A DNA stretch of 64,000 nt from Nereocystis luetkeana (GCA_031213475.1 JARUPZ010000007.1:9136458-9200457), one strand, 5' to 3'. Positions 10,897-21,612 are shown, counted from the first letter of the stretch. Made by a program: numbers and translations. The notes: generated by a model not told the origin, from the sequence alone.

Positions 10897-12188
10897 GAAA
10901 GCTGATGAGTACGGTTGGCCCACGAAAACTAAGGCGAGGCTTGTAGCGCGGGGGGATGAACAGAGAGCTAATATTGATTTCGGAGAATTGTTTGCGCCTA
11001 CTGTTGCTGTTTCCAGTGTCCGTTTGTTGACAGCGATGGCGTGTGAGCTGGATCTTGACTTGTGCCATTTTGATATTGAACAGGCGTTCGTGCAATCTGA
11101 TCTCGAGGAAAACGTGTACATGCGTTAGCCTCAGGGCTACGGTGGGTTGTCGGGGAAGATAGTAAGGCTGAACAAGAGCTTGTACGGCTTGAAGCAGGCA
11201 TCGAGACTATGGCATGCGCATCTTACTAGGTGTTTGCTGTCGTTGGGTTTTCTTCAGTGCCTGGCTGATGCGTGCGTGTTTCGTCTGATGGAGGAGGGGA
11301 GTGTTGTAATGACTATAGTGGTACACGTGGATGACATATTTGCGGTAGGGGAGAAAGCCAGGTGTGACCAGTTCGGAAACGAATTGAAGCAGATGGTTCC
11401 GGTCAAGAACCTTGGAGAGTTGCGGTGGTATTCGGGGTGTTTTTATGAGAGGGATTGGGACAAGGGAGTTTTGAAGATTTCCCAGCAAACATTCACTGAA
11501 GAGTTGGCGGACAAGTACGGGATAAAGTTTGGGAAGAGTGTTCCGCTTTCTGTAGGCACGAGGCTTGCGGAATTTGACAAGAACGAAGCACCAAGGAACT
11601 GGCCGTTTCGTGAGTTCGTAGGCTCACTGATCAACCCAGACTCGACCAGATATCTCAAACGCAGTAAGAGCGGTGGCTAGGTACTGCGCTGTGCCTAAGT
11701 TAGTCCACTGGAGGGCAGCACTTGGTATTTTAGGGTATGTGAGACGGACTAGTTCCTTTGGGATTACCTTTCAGAAAGGTATGGTAGGGGGCCTGAGCTT
11801 GCAGGTGTTTGCTGACGCAGACTACGCAAGTGTGGCGGCTGACAGGAGGTCAGTTTCAGGGGGGTTAGTGATGTGTGGGGGTGCTTGTGTGTCTTGGTTT
11901 TCTAGGACACAGAAATGCGTCACACTCTCCACGACGGAGGCAGAGTACGTGGCGCTTGCAGACGTCGTTAAGGAAGTGTTGTTTTTGAGGCAGGTTTGGC
12001 GTTTTATGTTGTCTGATGTCGGCGTGACCTGCATACCGATGTTCGAGGACAACCAGGGTGCGGTGCAGCTTGCGCAGAATCCTATCACCAACTCCAACTC
12101 TAAGCACATTGACGTACGGCACCATTTCATCACGGAACTGGTAGGAAGGAAAGAGATATTGATTATCCACGTACAATCCCCATACTAG
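10862..12188 (+). pseudogene. pol: copia reverse transcriptase and RNase H, interrupted
   Basis: The frame starts abruptly inside the RT domain at KARLVARGDEQ, with FDIEQAFVQSDLEE before a TAG at about 11126 (where a Gln codon would be expected in YMRQPQGY). After the stop come LNKSLYGLKQASRLWH and the catalytic-type VHVDDI motif. Near 11630 the frame shifts and a few codons are lost. RNase H follows with FADADYA, TEAEYVALAD and the terminal HIDVRHHF motif. These are diagnostic of Ty1/copia Pol. No protease or integrase is present upstream, so the N-terminal half of Pol was deleted. Confidence 0.9.
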
Positions 12189-12294
12189 CATGCGGATTTC
12201 TTAACCAAAGCGATGCCGCGGGACTCTTTTGAGTTTCACCGTAGTCTGGCAATGAACATGTGGTGATTTTATACTGGATACCTGGTATACTGGT

Positions 12295-12440
12295 TTTTAT
12301 TTTTTTTCGGGTTTGAGTTTGGGTTTTCGACACTGATTTTTATTTTATGGATTTGAGTTTGGGTTTTTCGACACTGATTTTTATTTTTAGGATTTAAGTT
12401 TGGGTTTTTCGACACTGATTTAGGATTTTTCGGATTTCAC
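12295..12440. repeat. Tandem repeat, about 46-bp period, three units
   Basis: GTTTGGGTTTTTCGACACTG followed by a T-rich stretch recurs three times in the untranslated region between RNase H and the 3' LTR. A poly-T run follows at about 12469-12488. Confidence 0.8.
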
Positions 12441-12630
12441 AGCAGGGAGGCAGCTGTTTGTTTCTGTAGTTTTTTTTTTTTTTTTTTCTGTGTTTGGAGT
12501 AATATAGCACAACAGCAGTACTACTTGTAGTGTTACGACAAGAGGATTTATGTGTTGGATGATTGTGGGCCTATTTGGAGTACGGTATATAGACACTATT
12601 ATCATGACAGTGTACTGCGACTAGGGAGGC

Positions 12631-12999
12631 TGTTGGTCTTAACCGTTCGTCATAAGTCGCGCCCATGTCTGATGTATCTGATCGTGGAGACGTGTGAGTT
12701 GTGTAAGTGGATATTCCGCCAGGCTGATGTGTCTAATCGTGCGGATACGTGTGATTTGTGTAACTAGAAAAATGCGGCGGGATTAATGATTTCCCAAATG
12801 GGTTTTGGTATAAACATCATCTGGATACCTTTATGGGATCCTGGGACGAAGGGATAGCCCCCTCTCGTTCACTTCATCTTTGGTGGTTTCTAATATACAC
12901 CTGGTTCAACATCTTCTCTCTGGCCTCATGGCAAACTCCCGGGTGTTCACTCACTGCCCCTCCTAACCGAGGCAACCCATTACACGAGGTGATCGATTA
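12631..12999 (+). repeat. copia 3' LTR
   Basis: 369 bp, starting TGTTGGTCTTAACCG and ending GATCGATTA, preceded by a short purine stretch (GGGAGG). It carries about 77 bp (12784-12862, from AATGATTTCCCAAATGGG to AGCCCCC) that are absent from the 5' LTR, plus scattered substitutions. Either an insertion here or a deletion in the 5' LTR explains the difference. Confidence 0.9.
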
Positions 13000-13546
13000 G
13001 GTTATTCCCCATGAAGGGTATACAACTCGTTAAACTACATAGACCAGTGACGACGTTAATAACAAGTACCGGTAGATACTATTCTGCCTCGTGAAAAACA
13101 ATACCAGGAAAAACAAACTATGACTGCTTCTCTCGTGATGATAGTGTGCGCGCAGATCATGGGTCTCCGTGCACCGTCTTCCTGCCGATATTCATGGCCG
13201 CCTCATCGCCTCGGCCCAATCCACCCGCTCCTTTGCGCGTGCACTCGGTGCCATTCCCTTCCAGTCGATTCCTCCTATATAAATACGTGTCAAATCATAA
13301 ATTGTGCAAAAACTTCCATACTATGAATGAAATACGTACCAGGTATACAACAGCAGCATTTAGTGGTATTTTTAATAGGCGTACTATGAATACTGCTGTA
13401 CACTGCTTAATCAGCTACCAGGTATTCAATTAACCAGTCGAACTCACAGCTGTTGGCCTATTTCATCATTTTCATCTTACAGCAGTACAGCAGTAGCAGT
13501 ATATAATATGAAATCGCTCGGCACCACATTAAGTTTTTTTCTTTAA

Positions 13547-13636
13547 CCCTTTCAGGACCCCAGTCCCGTTTTGGAGACAACTTACTTATTATTTGACCAC
13601 TTTGTCCCCACATATGGGAGTGCGGTACTAAAAGGG
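13547..13636. mobile_element. MITE family 1 (piggyBac-type), copy 2
   Basis: 90 bp, left flank TTAA (13543-13546), starting CCCTTTCAGGACCCCAGTCC and ending GTGCGGTACTAAAAGGG. The right flank is TAGA, a degraded target site. Arms are less well paired than in the 24.8-kb copy. Confidence 0.75.
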
Positions 13637-13639
13637 TAG

Positions 13640-14063
13640 AGCAAAAAAATGTGCTGGTGTTGATGATCAGCAGCAGCTATTTTTGTCCCTTCTTTTTTAT
13701 TTTTATCTTTCTTTCTTTCCCGTTTGTACCTCTTTGTGTGTCTCTGTTGGCATGTTCCGTTTTGCTTTTTTTGTGTGTTGCTATCTGCTTTTGTTCTTGT
13801 TTTTGTTTTTGCTTCGCTTCATCTTCTTTTTTTAGTGGTTTGTCAGCTAGTCTCCTTTATTTAGTGGTTTGTCTGCCAGTCTCCTTTTTGCTTCCCTGGT
13901 GTCCTTATAGTGGTGGAATGCGTACCAGGTATGCTTGTTTTTTTGTTTTTGCCTCTGTTTTACTACCGAGGTATTACTTCCACTCCAGAGTTGTTGGAGC
14001 CTGTCCTGCGACCATGGACTGCATTATATTGTGGCGATGAGTTAATGTGAGAACAACAACAAC
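13640..14063 (+). mobile_element. Related (AAC)-tailed element, diverged subfamily
   Basis: The 3' end reads GGCGATGAGTTAATGTGAGA then ACAACAACAAC, preceded by TGCGACCATGGACTGCAT and TTCCACTCCAGAGTTGTTGG. The same order occurs inverted at 60183-60280. The body is T-rich and gives hydrophobic frames with no protein motif. The left boundary is uncertain. Confidence 0.6.
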
Positions 14064-14289
14064 GTTGATTTTTTTTTTTTAATGTTCGAATGAAAACAAG
14101 GTACAAATATTACGAAAAGTACGAAACAATTGAAAAAAAATACTACAAAGTAGTAGGTATTCGTACTGTAAAGTTGTGTACCCTGGTGCTGTTGCTGTTT
14201 TTTTAAAAAACGAATCTTCATACTTCATATTTCCACCCGCAAAATCTGCTACCACGAGGACACGAGGACACTTTGGATACTGGCCACAG

Positions 14290-14720
14290 CGATATATCAG
14301 TCTATTGCTTCAACGATAGATGAGGGGGGGAATCTATCGATGTATATTGTCTGCGACAATAGATTGAGGAAGGTATATGTCGATAGCTATTATTGTCGAC
14401 GTCAATAGACTGGTGATATTGTCGACCGACAGACATTACCGAACACAATAGATGGATAACCACGTCCATGGATGGCCGTTGCAGGCCACACTAGATTGTA
14501 CGAGATGTCGATCGATGACCATTGCCGGCCACAATATGTTGTGCAAGAGATCTATCGACGGCCATTATTGCCGACCACAATAGATGATGCGGTATGTATG
14601 TCGTATCGATGGCCATTGATGGCCATTGCCGACCACATTAGATTGTGCGTGATGTCTATCGATAGCCATTGCCGGCCACAATAGATTGTACAAGCTATCC
14701 ATCGGTAGCCATCACGAGGA
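14290..14720. repeat. Degenerate minisatellite, about 60-bp period
   Basis: ATCGATGGCCATTGCCGACC and CACAATAGATTGT-like segments recur about seven times with many substitutions. Frames on both strands are open because of the periodicity; no protein is inferred. Confidence 0.7.
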
Positions 14721-14929
14721 TATTTTGCACTCATCCCGCGATATACGCGAGTGTTACGTTTTTTTTTTTTTTTTGCTTGACCTTAGTTGGGGATGGCTTT
14801 CGCGTATTTAATCCTGCCTATCCTATGCCCCCCGCTCAGTGTCGGGGCTGGTCTGAGTAATCGGGCCACTCGTTTGTGGCACAGGACACGTTCCTCGAGT
14901 TGTAGGTTGGGTTTTCGGTGTTTCTTGAC

Positions 14930-14990
14930 ATCTTCCGTGTTATTTTTTCTGTAGTATTCTGGCTCTCTACCGTGGATCATTTATGTACCG
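14930..14990 (-). repeat. Terminal fragment of the tyrosine-recombinase element family
   Basis: CTGTAGTATTCTGGCTCTCT followed by ACCGTGGATCATTTATGTA matches the repeat at 58445-58482 and 58809-58846. Here it stands alone at the end of an unassigned block (14765-14930). It could be a solo end of the same family. Confidence 0.6.
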
Positions 14991-16130
14991 TACAGCCCAG
15001 GCTCAACAAATCGGACCGCCCTTGCGAAGCCCAGCGATCTATAGTTAAATAGTAGCGGGCACGGCGCACTACGCCCACCTATTCGCTGCGTCACAGAAAA
15101 AGGCGGGGAGAGGTCACCTACTTCCCGCTTCTTTGCTGTACAGAGACACCAGTTTACACACATGTACGAATAAAGTGCAGTGTTGTAACCCTTTCATCTG
15201 GAACGAATCGTTTTGTTGTTTCTTATTTCGTGCCAGGTACGTACGTAAGTACGTCGAAGCCCCCTACAAGTACAGCAGTACCGGCGAGTCGTTGTATAGT
15301 ATAAGTACTTCCCTCTTCTGCTATTAATACTGCGAGTACGAAGGGAGAAATGGACTACGCGTCGGCGATCTCGATCGATCTTCCGCCAGGTGAGTTAACG
15401 TGGTTCACGGGATCATCGAACAAGCAGCAGCAGGGTAGTGGCGGCCAGTTTGCTGGCATGGGATAGTAATGCTGAGACTCACGAAACCTCGACGTTTGCA
15501 TCATTGCGGTGTTCATTCACTTTGTCTGGCGCCTTTACAAGTACCTGGTAGCAAACAATTCAGAGGGGTGGGATTTCTGTACGAAATAAGAAAAACATAC
15601 TCGAATACGTAGTGTTGCTGTATGTACCAGGTACGTACTGTTAGTAGTATACACACTATATTGTATGTGTCGCCCCTGTGGTTCAGTGTGACCCTCGAAT
15701 GCTGCTTTTGTTACTGCTGTAAGAGTTGGTCCCGTGAGTACAAGAACCTCTGTCGTTCTGAAAAATATAAACAAAGAATCGAACGCTGAGACGTTGTTTC
15801 CTGTGTGGTTCAGATTTTGAGCTTCATATTTTGACCCGATCGCATTTTCAGCTGTGAACTTTCGCAACTCGAAACAAAGCTTCCACAGCGGAGTATCGGA
15901 TTTACTGTGCGTGCAAAGAGTCGAGCAAACAACGAGATCAACTGCTGTTGTTGTGGTCTGGCGCCGAGAAGAGACGCGTTGGGTGCGCCGCCCAGCGCAA
16001 AGGACCCAAGCGTCCGAACCAACTCTGAATGCCTTTGGTCTGGCGGCGAAGCGGTGTTCCTCATTACTTGGTGAATGAGTGCAATCTTCCATTAGAAATC
16101 CATTCAACATCCGTTTGACTTACAAAGAAA
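14991..16130. other. Unassigned sequence
   Basis: No gene recognised. A minus-strand frame of 191 codons (15535-16110) has no family motif and biased composition. TACCAGGTACGTA-like phrases occur at about 15232 and 15625, as elsewhere in the window. Confidence 0.35.
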
Positions 16131-16140
16131 GTCAAAAGGG

Positions 16141-16335
16141 AACGGAAGTTGATAGAAGTAGTTAGAAGTGGATTGGAAGTGGATGGAAACTTCCATGCAC
16201 TTCCATGGAAGTTTCCACTTTGGAAGCTAGTCGAAGCTGGTGGAAGCTTCCAAAGTGTTCGCCAAGTGGAAGCTTCCACGGCCATGCCCGGTGGAAGCTT
16301 GGGCGAGCTTCCACTAAGCTTCCATACGCCCCGAT
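16141..16335. repeat. GGAAGCTTCC-rich palindromic cluster
   Basis: Short palindromes (GGAAGCTTCC, GGAAACTTCC and close variants) recur about eight times. The leftmost part (GGAAGTTGATAGAAGTAG ... GGAAGTGGATGGAA) is inverted at 19065-19122 as TTCCATCCACTTCC ... TTCATTCAACTTCC, so similar sequences in opposite orientation bracket the LINE. Confidence 0.75.
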
Positions 16336-16397
16336 GTAGTTCCACCTACTCACACAAACACGGGTGGTGCGAGACCGCGGAAACCTCAGCCGCCATA

Positions 16398-18477
16398 CAA
16401 TTAGCACGGGATGCGAGGGAGGATGCCCGACGAGTCATGCGCATCAAGAAGAACACACCATCGTGGAAGACGCTAAGGACGGCGTGCGCGAACCTGCGAA
16501 GTGCAATTGATGCAGCGTCGCTTGCCTACCTCGAAAGGTACCTTGTTGAAATGGAGATAATCCTCGCCGACAACGATCAGCGGGGTTTCTGCAAGCACTT
16601 GAAGAGCACGGTGGGGTTGGACGGTCGAAAGGCGAGAAGCGAACAGTTCATCCGGGACGAGGATGGCACGCTACCAAGGGACAATGTGCGCATTCTTAAA
16701 CGGTGGGCGAGGTTTTTTGGCACCCTCCTGACCACGACATATTCTAAGCTTGACCTAACCATCAGCGCCCTATTTCCACAACGGCCGTTGGCAGCATTGC
16801 TTGGAGATGAACCGACCATGGATGACATGCCGGCGGTAATTCGGGGTATGCCAAACTGGAAAGCGGTAGGACCAGACTCCCTTCCGGCCGAGATACTGAA
16901 AATCGACCTCCCCGAATTCATCCGGTACTTTCATAACTTACTTGTCAACGTGTGGAGAACATGTGACGTCCCCCAGCAATGGAAAGATGCGACGATGAAA
17001 GTCCTTAATACAAAGAACGATTGCAGCAACTACCGAGGGATTTCGCTTGTAGCCCATTCAGGCAGAGTTTTGCTGAAAATGGTCGCGTCCCGCCTGAGTA
17101 ACTACTGCGAGGCCGAAGGGATCCTCCCCGATTAACAGTGCTGCTTTTTCCCAGCACGATCAATGGTCGGCATGCTGTTCATCGTCGTGCGCCGACTGCA
17201 AGATTTTGGACGAGCTAGAAAAATCCTCCTGTACATGTGCTTCATCGACCTGCACAAAGCATATGACTCCATCGACCGTGAGTTGCTGTGGGTGGTACTC
17301 GCACGCTCCGGCGTACCAGAGAAGATGCTATCCGTTATCCGCCAGTTCCACGAACGCAGGCGAGCCCGCGTGCGTACGGATAACGGCGAACACTCGGAAT
17401 GGTTCGACGTCACTCACGGGCTGCGGCAAGGATGTGTCTTGTTACCACTTCTGTTCATTGACTTTTTCGCTGCTGTGACACACGCCTTGCTGGTACGCTT
17501 CAGTGAAGACCCAGATATTTTGAGGGACTTGGTTCACTTCGAGGAGGACCTCGGCGAGGACAGGGTGAAGGTAGACCCACTAACTTGCGTACGGAGGGCA
17601 GTGTGGGGTATGCTGTGCGCGGACGATGCAGGCATTGTGTCTAATTCGGCGGAAAGCCTTGCGAAGTGATGACCGTCATTGTGACCGTTTTCGAAGCAGC
17701 AGGCCTGACCTTATCCGAAAAAAACGGTGGCCATGCTGCTGCGAACACCGAATCAGGCACCCCAGATCTCACCGCTCGTCATCGAGGCAGCCGGACAGAG
17801 ATATTGACAGACGATTCAGGTTTTTGTACATGGGCGGTCTTGTCGTCGCAAGTGCTGACATTATGCCAGAGATCACACGACGGATCCGACTCGTATGGGC
17901 ATGCTACAATCGGTTCAAACGGGAGCTGCTGTGTGATGTGGAGGATGCCGCGTTCACTCTAAAAGTGCGCATGCTAAAGGCCGATTTGATGGAGGCCCTG
18001 CTGTACGGGTGCGTAACGTGGACTCTTCGTCAGGAGCACTTCGCTGAGCTCCGAACGGCACACCACAAACTCCTCCTACGGAGCATTGGCTTCCAGTGCC
18101 GACAACGCACTGACCACGTCATGTCGCCCGCCAAGGCCCTCAAAAAGGCACAACGCGAGAGCGTTGAGACCAACATCCGCAAACGACGCCTCCTCTTTGC
18201 GGGGGCCGTACAGCGGACGACCAATGAACGGCTGCCCCGCCGGGTGATGTCTGGGACAATGGCTGGCGGGGAGAACCCTGGACCAGGTCGACCGGAAAAT
18301 AACTGGGCCCAATGTCTAGCAGACGACCTCAGGGTTCTTCAAGCCACCGAGGGGTCCACGGAAAGCTCCCCTCTGCTGTTAGGAGTAGAGACGGTGTTAT
18401 GGCCGAGGGCGGCTAAGAAGAGCGGGAAGTGCTACCGGAGGGCCACCGAAGCGGCGGACTGTTTCATGGCGAGGTAG
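16398..18477 (+). pseudogene. LINE-type reverse transcriptase, multiply interrupted
   Basis: The first open segment runs to 17135 and includes [16 protein letters not shown] and NYRGISL, typical of LINE RT domain entry. An in-frame TAA at 17133-17135 interrupts. The same frame continues with motif A (CFIDLHKAYDSIDRELLW), motif B (GLRQGCVLLPLLF) and motif C (CADDAGIVS, with C replacing the usual Y). After about 17665 the frame shifts at least twice, and the C-terminal region continues at 17820-18477 (KADLMEALLYGCVTWTLRQ, RRLLFAGAVQRT). RT would copy element RNA at a nicked target. This copy is dead. No endonuclease domain was seen upstream. Confidence 0.92.
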
Positions 18478-19060
18478 TACAGGGACGAGGCACGGAGGAG
18501 CCGGCTACGCCACGCAGCTGAGGACGCCAAGAACGGCGACAAGAGGAGGGGGAGAGGGGGGAGGGGCAGCCGTACTGATACAGCTGTCGACGAATGTATA
18601 AACGAAATGATAGATCGGGTGGCTAGGTATCGGTTCTACTATTAGTAGCTCTTACATATTTGTGTCTGTATCTCCCTCTCCTTCGTGTTGCTTTGTCCGT
18701 GCAGCAGATATCTGTCCTTCTTGAGTACGTAGATGCTTTCCGTCTGGCAGCCTTTCTAAACTCCTTGCGTCATTTGTATTCTGCTTAATTTCAGACTTTC
18801 TTGTTTTGTTTTATTGTCTATTTGTTTTTCTTTTCTGGTCTTGCTTGTGTTGTTGAGTTCTCGTACCCAGTACGCTGGCATTTCACTTGCTTGACACTTG
18901 AATTTGCGATTATTTTTTATTTGTTTTTGTCTTCCTCTGCCTCACAGTCTGTGACCACAGAATCAGTATATTTCAAGGATAAGGAATCAGGACGGACACT
19001 GGGTGTACTGATGAAGCTGGGTAAAAAGCACGATTTGATGTGAAGACAACAAGAACAACA
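18478..19060 (+). mobile_element. 3' untranslated region of the LINE
   Basis: AT-rich, T-rich sequence after the RT. It ends near 19060 with TGTGACCACAGAATC (18950) and TTTGATGTGAAGACAACAAG plus AACAACACC. These resemble the TGTGACCACGGACTCC ... GTTAATGTGAGAACAACAAC end of the 1.2-kb repeats, which suggests a shared 3' recognition end. Confidence 0.5.
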
Positions 19061-19377
19061 CCAACAGCTTCCATCCACTTCCACCTACTTCCACCTAGCT
19101 TTCATTCAACTTCCAAAAGTTCCATCTGACATTACGGAAAATCCCATGTGCGCCCGTAATCGTTTGAAACAAAACAAGGCCCTGCTTGGCTCTCCTGATC
19201 CCACCCGGTCCTGATCCCACCGGGATGTGATCCCATTTGGGACGCTGCTCCCACCCACAAGGTGCACACATATATTTAGCCTTCCGCGCGAGCCGCCCGA
19301 AACCGTGAGCGCGAAGCTCGAACCGTAGACGGGCAGAAATCGTCTAAACGTTAAAAATAATCGGATGAAAAAAACGT

Positions 19378-19452
19378 CGCAACCCGGGAATTGAACCCGA
19401 CATCTAAACCACGGTGCTGGGCACCATAGACCACGGAGCTATATCACCTTCC
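19378..19452 (-). tRNA. tRNA-like sequence, probably a pseudogene
   Basis: The minus strand has a T-arm (TCGGG, loop TTCAATT, CCCGG) and a possible anticodon arm with loop GCCCAGC, which would read CCA. A T-run lies just after the 3' end. The residue before the anticodon is C, not U, the D arm is poor and the acceptor stem does not pair. A second A-box-like sequence (TAGCTCAGTGGTA) lies upstream at about 19475-19487. Treat it as tRNA-derived, not functional. Confidence 0.35.
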
Positions 19453-19483
19453 ACCGTTCGTTTAATTAAGGATATACCACTGA

Positions 19484-19533
19484 GCTACTTAGTCAGCTGC
19501 TCAGTCAGCGCTGACTGAGCAACTCAGTAGCCT
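19484..19533. repeat. Palindrome with a 24-bp perfect core
   Basis: TGCTCAGTCAGCGCTGACTG plus AGCA (19498-19521) is a perfect palindrome centred on GCGC. Imperfect pairing extends to GCTACTTAGT and ACTCAGTAGC. Its left side overlaps an A-box-like tRNA sequence, so it may be an inverted duplication of a tRNA D-arm region. Confidence 0.85.
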
Positions 19534-20039
19534 ATCTTTTATAAAACGAGCATCCACCTCCCACCACCCCCCATCACCTCCACGTTATTTGTAGGCTATT
19601 TATAGTCGTAGTACGTGTACGTACAAGCATATACAGAGCGTAGGAATATTCCTGGAAAATAATCTTATTTTACACAAGAGTATTGAACCGCTGTGACCTC
19701 TGATCTATGATCTCTCTGTGCTAATGCTACCAACGATCAATAAGATACTGTTTACAGTGAAACGAAGCTCTCTATGTTGCTTTGACGTGTGATGTGATTT
19801 TGCTGCGACGTTTTCGGAGATCACTGGGTCGGGCGTAAATACAAGTTACTCATCATGTTCGAAAGGGGTCTAAATATGTTCCGACAGTCACAATGAAAAC
19901 CTCGCATTCGCTGGTAACGTCATCAGGGATCTGTGACATGCCAGCTTGCGTCACCATGAGGGGAACACCCCACTCCCCGAAGGGGAGCCTTGCATTAATG
20001 CTTATTTTTGCGATTTTTTCGTACTTGCACGAACATATA
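19534..20039. other. Unassigned sequence
   Basis: No gene or repeat recognised apart from short AT-rich tracts. Confidence 0.35.
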
Positions 20040-20170
20040 TATATGCCGGCGTCCCCGGTGGCTTGGTAGGTGGTCCGCGTGCCTATCAATACCAATTTCG
20101 TGGGTTCAAGTCTCACCTTTTGTGCATGCTCGTGACTTTTTCTTGCAAAAAAAAAAGAAATTGATCAGCG
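20040..20170 (+). mobile_element. tRNA-derived SINE
   Basis: GGCGTCCCCGGTGGCTTGGT (A-box region), GTGGGTTCAAGTCTCAC (perfect T-arm with B box) and a tail with CTTGCAAAAAAAAAAG and AAATTGATCAG. It is the plus-strand relative of 6570-6715. Confidence 0.65.
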
Positions 20171-20174
20171 GAAA

Positions 20175-20345
20175 GCGCGAGAGCGAGAGTTAGCTACATC
20201 ATTCGATGAACATCGACGAGCAGTGGTGGGAATGCTGAACCCTATGCGCGACAAAAAATAAAGACACGTACCGGGGGGTAGAAGGGTGGACACCTGTAAC
20301 CACGGCTTGTCCAGAAGCTCGTTGAGGGTAAAACCTCCCACGAGG
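20175..20345 (+). repeat. Exon-like dispersed repeat (pair of 5545-5715)
   Basis: It encodes ARERELATSFDEHRRAVVG then MLNPMRDKK and a stop, then GTACCGGGGG and CCACGGCTTGTCCAGAAG. Order and partial frame are shared with the inverted copy at 5.6 kb. A GTAC follows soon after DKK, which could be a splice donor, but this is not shown. Confidence 0.45.
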
Positions 20346-20659
20346 AAGGCTGGAAAGTAGAAGTGAATCATGATGATGATGTCATCTCTTCGTACGAGCA
20401 CCTTTCGATAAAACACGACGCAGTCGACACAGCAATCCCGGCCGGACACATTGGTCGCAGTCTGGGCGTGATCCGTGCACTCTGGAGAGCGTGGCAAGTC
20501 TTCACGATTTACTTTCGGCGGGAGCGGATAAAACGATATCCCTGGTTTCAGTAGGAGGCGCCTTGTTTTGTACGTACGTACCGGTGAAATATCGCCATTT
20601 TATCGCCCTTTCATGAATATCGTACGGACGTACCAGTACCTTTTGTTTACGCCTGAACA

Positions 20660-21110
20660 TAACTCAGCCAACAGGCAATAATACAGCAGCAGAGCAGAGA
20701 GCAAGCTCACCCCTAGCTGCCTTCAACACTACAACCCTGCCGTCCAGCAGCAGTAGCAGCGGGCAGCCACGTGCGAGTGTGGCAGGTTCATATTTACGTA
20801 GGTCTCCGCTGTGCTGTTGTGGCTAATAATATTAATAGTTGGTTTATCTGAGCCTGAGATCGATCACCCCGCAACAACACACCACCTCTCTTTCTCACGC
20901 TGTGCGCGATCGTGTGGTTGTACAACGTGTTGACGCTGTTGCACAAAGCAGTGCGACTCCGGCAACATACATCAACACGAGCAGCGCAGAGAGCGTGCTA
21001 ACGCCTAGCTAACTACAGCATCAAAAGCAGGCAGCACCATGCACGTGTGCTAGACCCGCGCTGTACGGTGGATGGTTGCTCTATATCGGAGCCTGTGCGA
21101 TAAATCAAAT
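20660..21110. repeat. Two diverged direct repeats
   Basis: The blocks at about 20685-20850 and 20975-21095 share AGCGCAGAGAGCGTGCTAAC-like, CCTAGCT, CAGGCAGCACCATGCACGTG-like and GAGCCTG segments in the same order, with many differences. CTG/CAG triplet repeats follow at 21120-21310. Confidence 0.5.
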
Positions 21111-21414
21111 GACGCCATTGCTCTGCTGCTGCTTTTTATTGCTGTGTGTTTTTGACGGCACAAATCGATTTCTACTGCTGCTTCTGCTGCTGCTTCTGCT
21201 GTGTATTTCTTCTGGTTGCTATAGATAGATAGCAGCAGAGTAACAGCAACAGTGAAGCAGTAGTGTAATGCTCGCAACAGCGGAGAGACCAGCAGCAGTA
21301 GTAAGTACCTACGAGTATATATTGCTCGATGCTGTTGCCATGTTGGCCGTTACGAACCAGGCACACCGATAATTGCTCGGGTCGATCTTAACGAGGGCTG
21401 TGTGTGTGTGTGTT

Positions 21415-21530
21415 TTTTTTCGGTATTTTCCCGAAATTTCGGTATTTCTTGGTTTTTTACTATGATGGGAAACTACCGAAAATTTCGGGAAATTACTGAA
21501 AAAAACTGAAAAACACTCCGACCCTAGTCC
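21415..21530. repeat. Inverted repeat resembling a hAT-type end
   Basis: TCGGTATTTTCCCGAAATTT (21420) is mirrored by AAATTTCGGGAAATTACTGA (21480). The right edge ends ACACTCCGACCCTAGTC, whose reverse complement (AGGGTCGGAGTGT) resembles hAT terminal sequences. No matched left terminus or target duplication was seen. Confidence 0.5.
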
Positions 21531-21612
21531 GCAGTCATTTTTAGCATTATATATATTTGCACCCAATAATTGAAACCGATCCCTCCCTCCCATGTACCTG
21601 TATATATGGCAT

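Larger units (their letters stand above)
8895..12999 (+). mobile_element. Ty1/copia LTR retrotransposon, internally deleted
   Basis: The element is bounded by two LTRs (8895-9188 and 12631-12999) and by the direct repeat GGTTA at 8890-8894 and 13000-13004, a 5-bp target duplication. The internal region holds gag, a zinc knuckle, reverse transcriptase and RNase H in copia order. The protease and integrase segments expected between the zinc knuckle and reverse transcriptase are missing. Several stops and frame changes make it non-autonomous. Confidence 0.93.
8396..13268 (-). mobile_element. (AAC)n-tailed repeat element split by a copia insertion
   Basis: Positions 8396-8894 match the 3' half of the family on the minus strand up to GATAATTGCGTAGGTTA. 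The match resumes at 13005 with TTCCCCATGAAGGGTATAC and continues to about 13268, where it diverges in the tract CCTTCCAGTCG. Uninterrupted copies at 4490-4570 and 22105-22145 read straight across this junction, so they serve as empty-site references. Confidence 0.9.
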
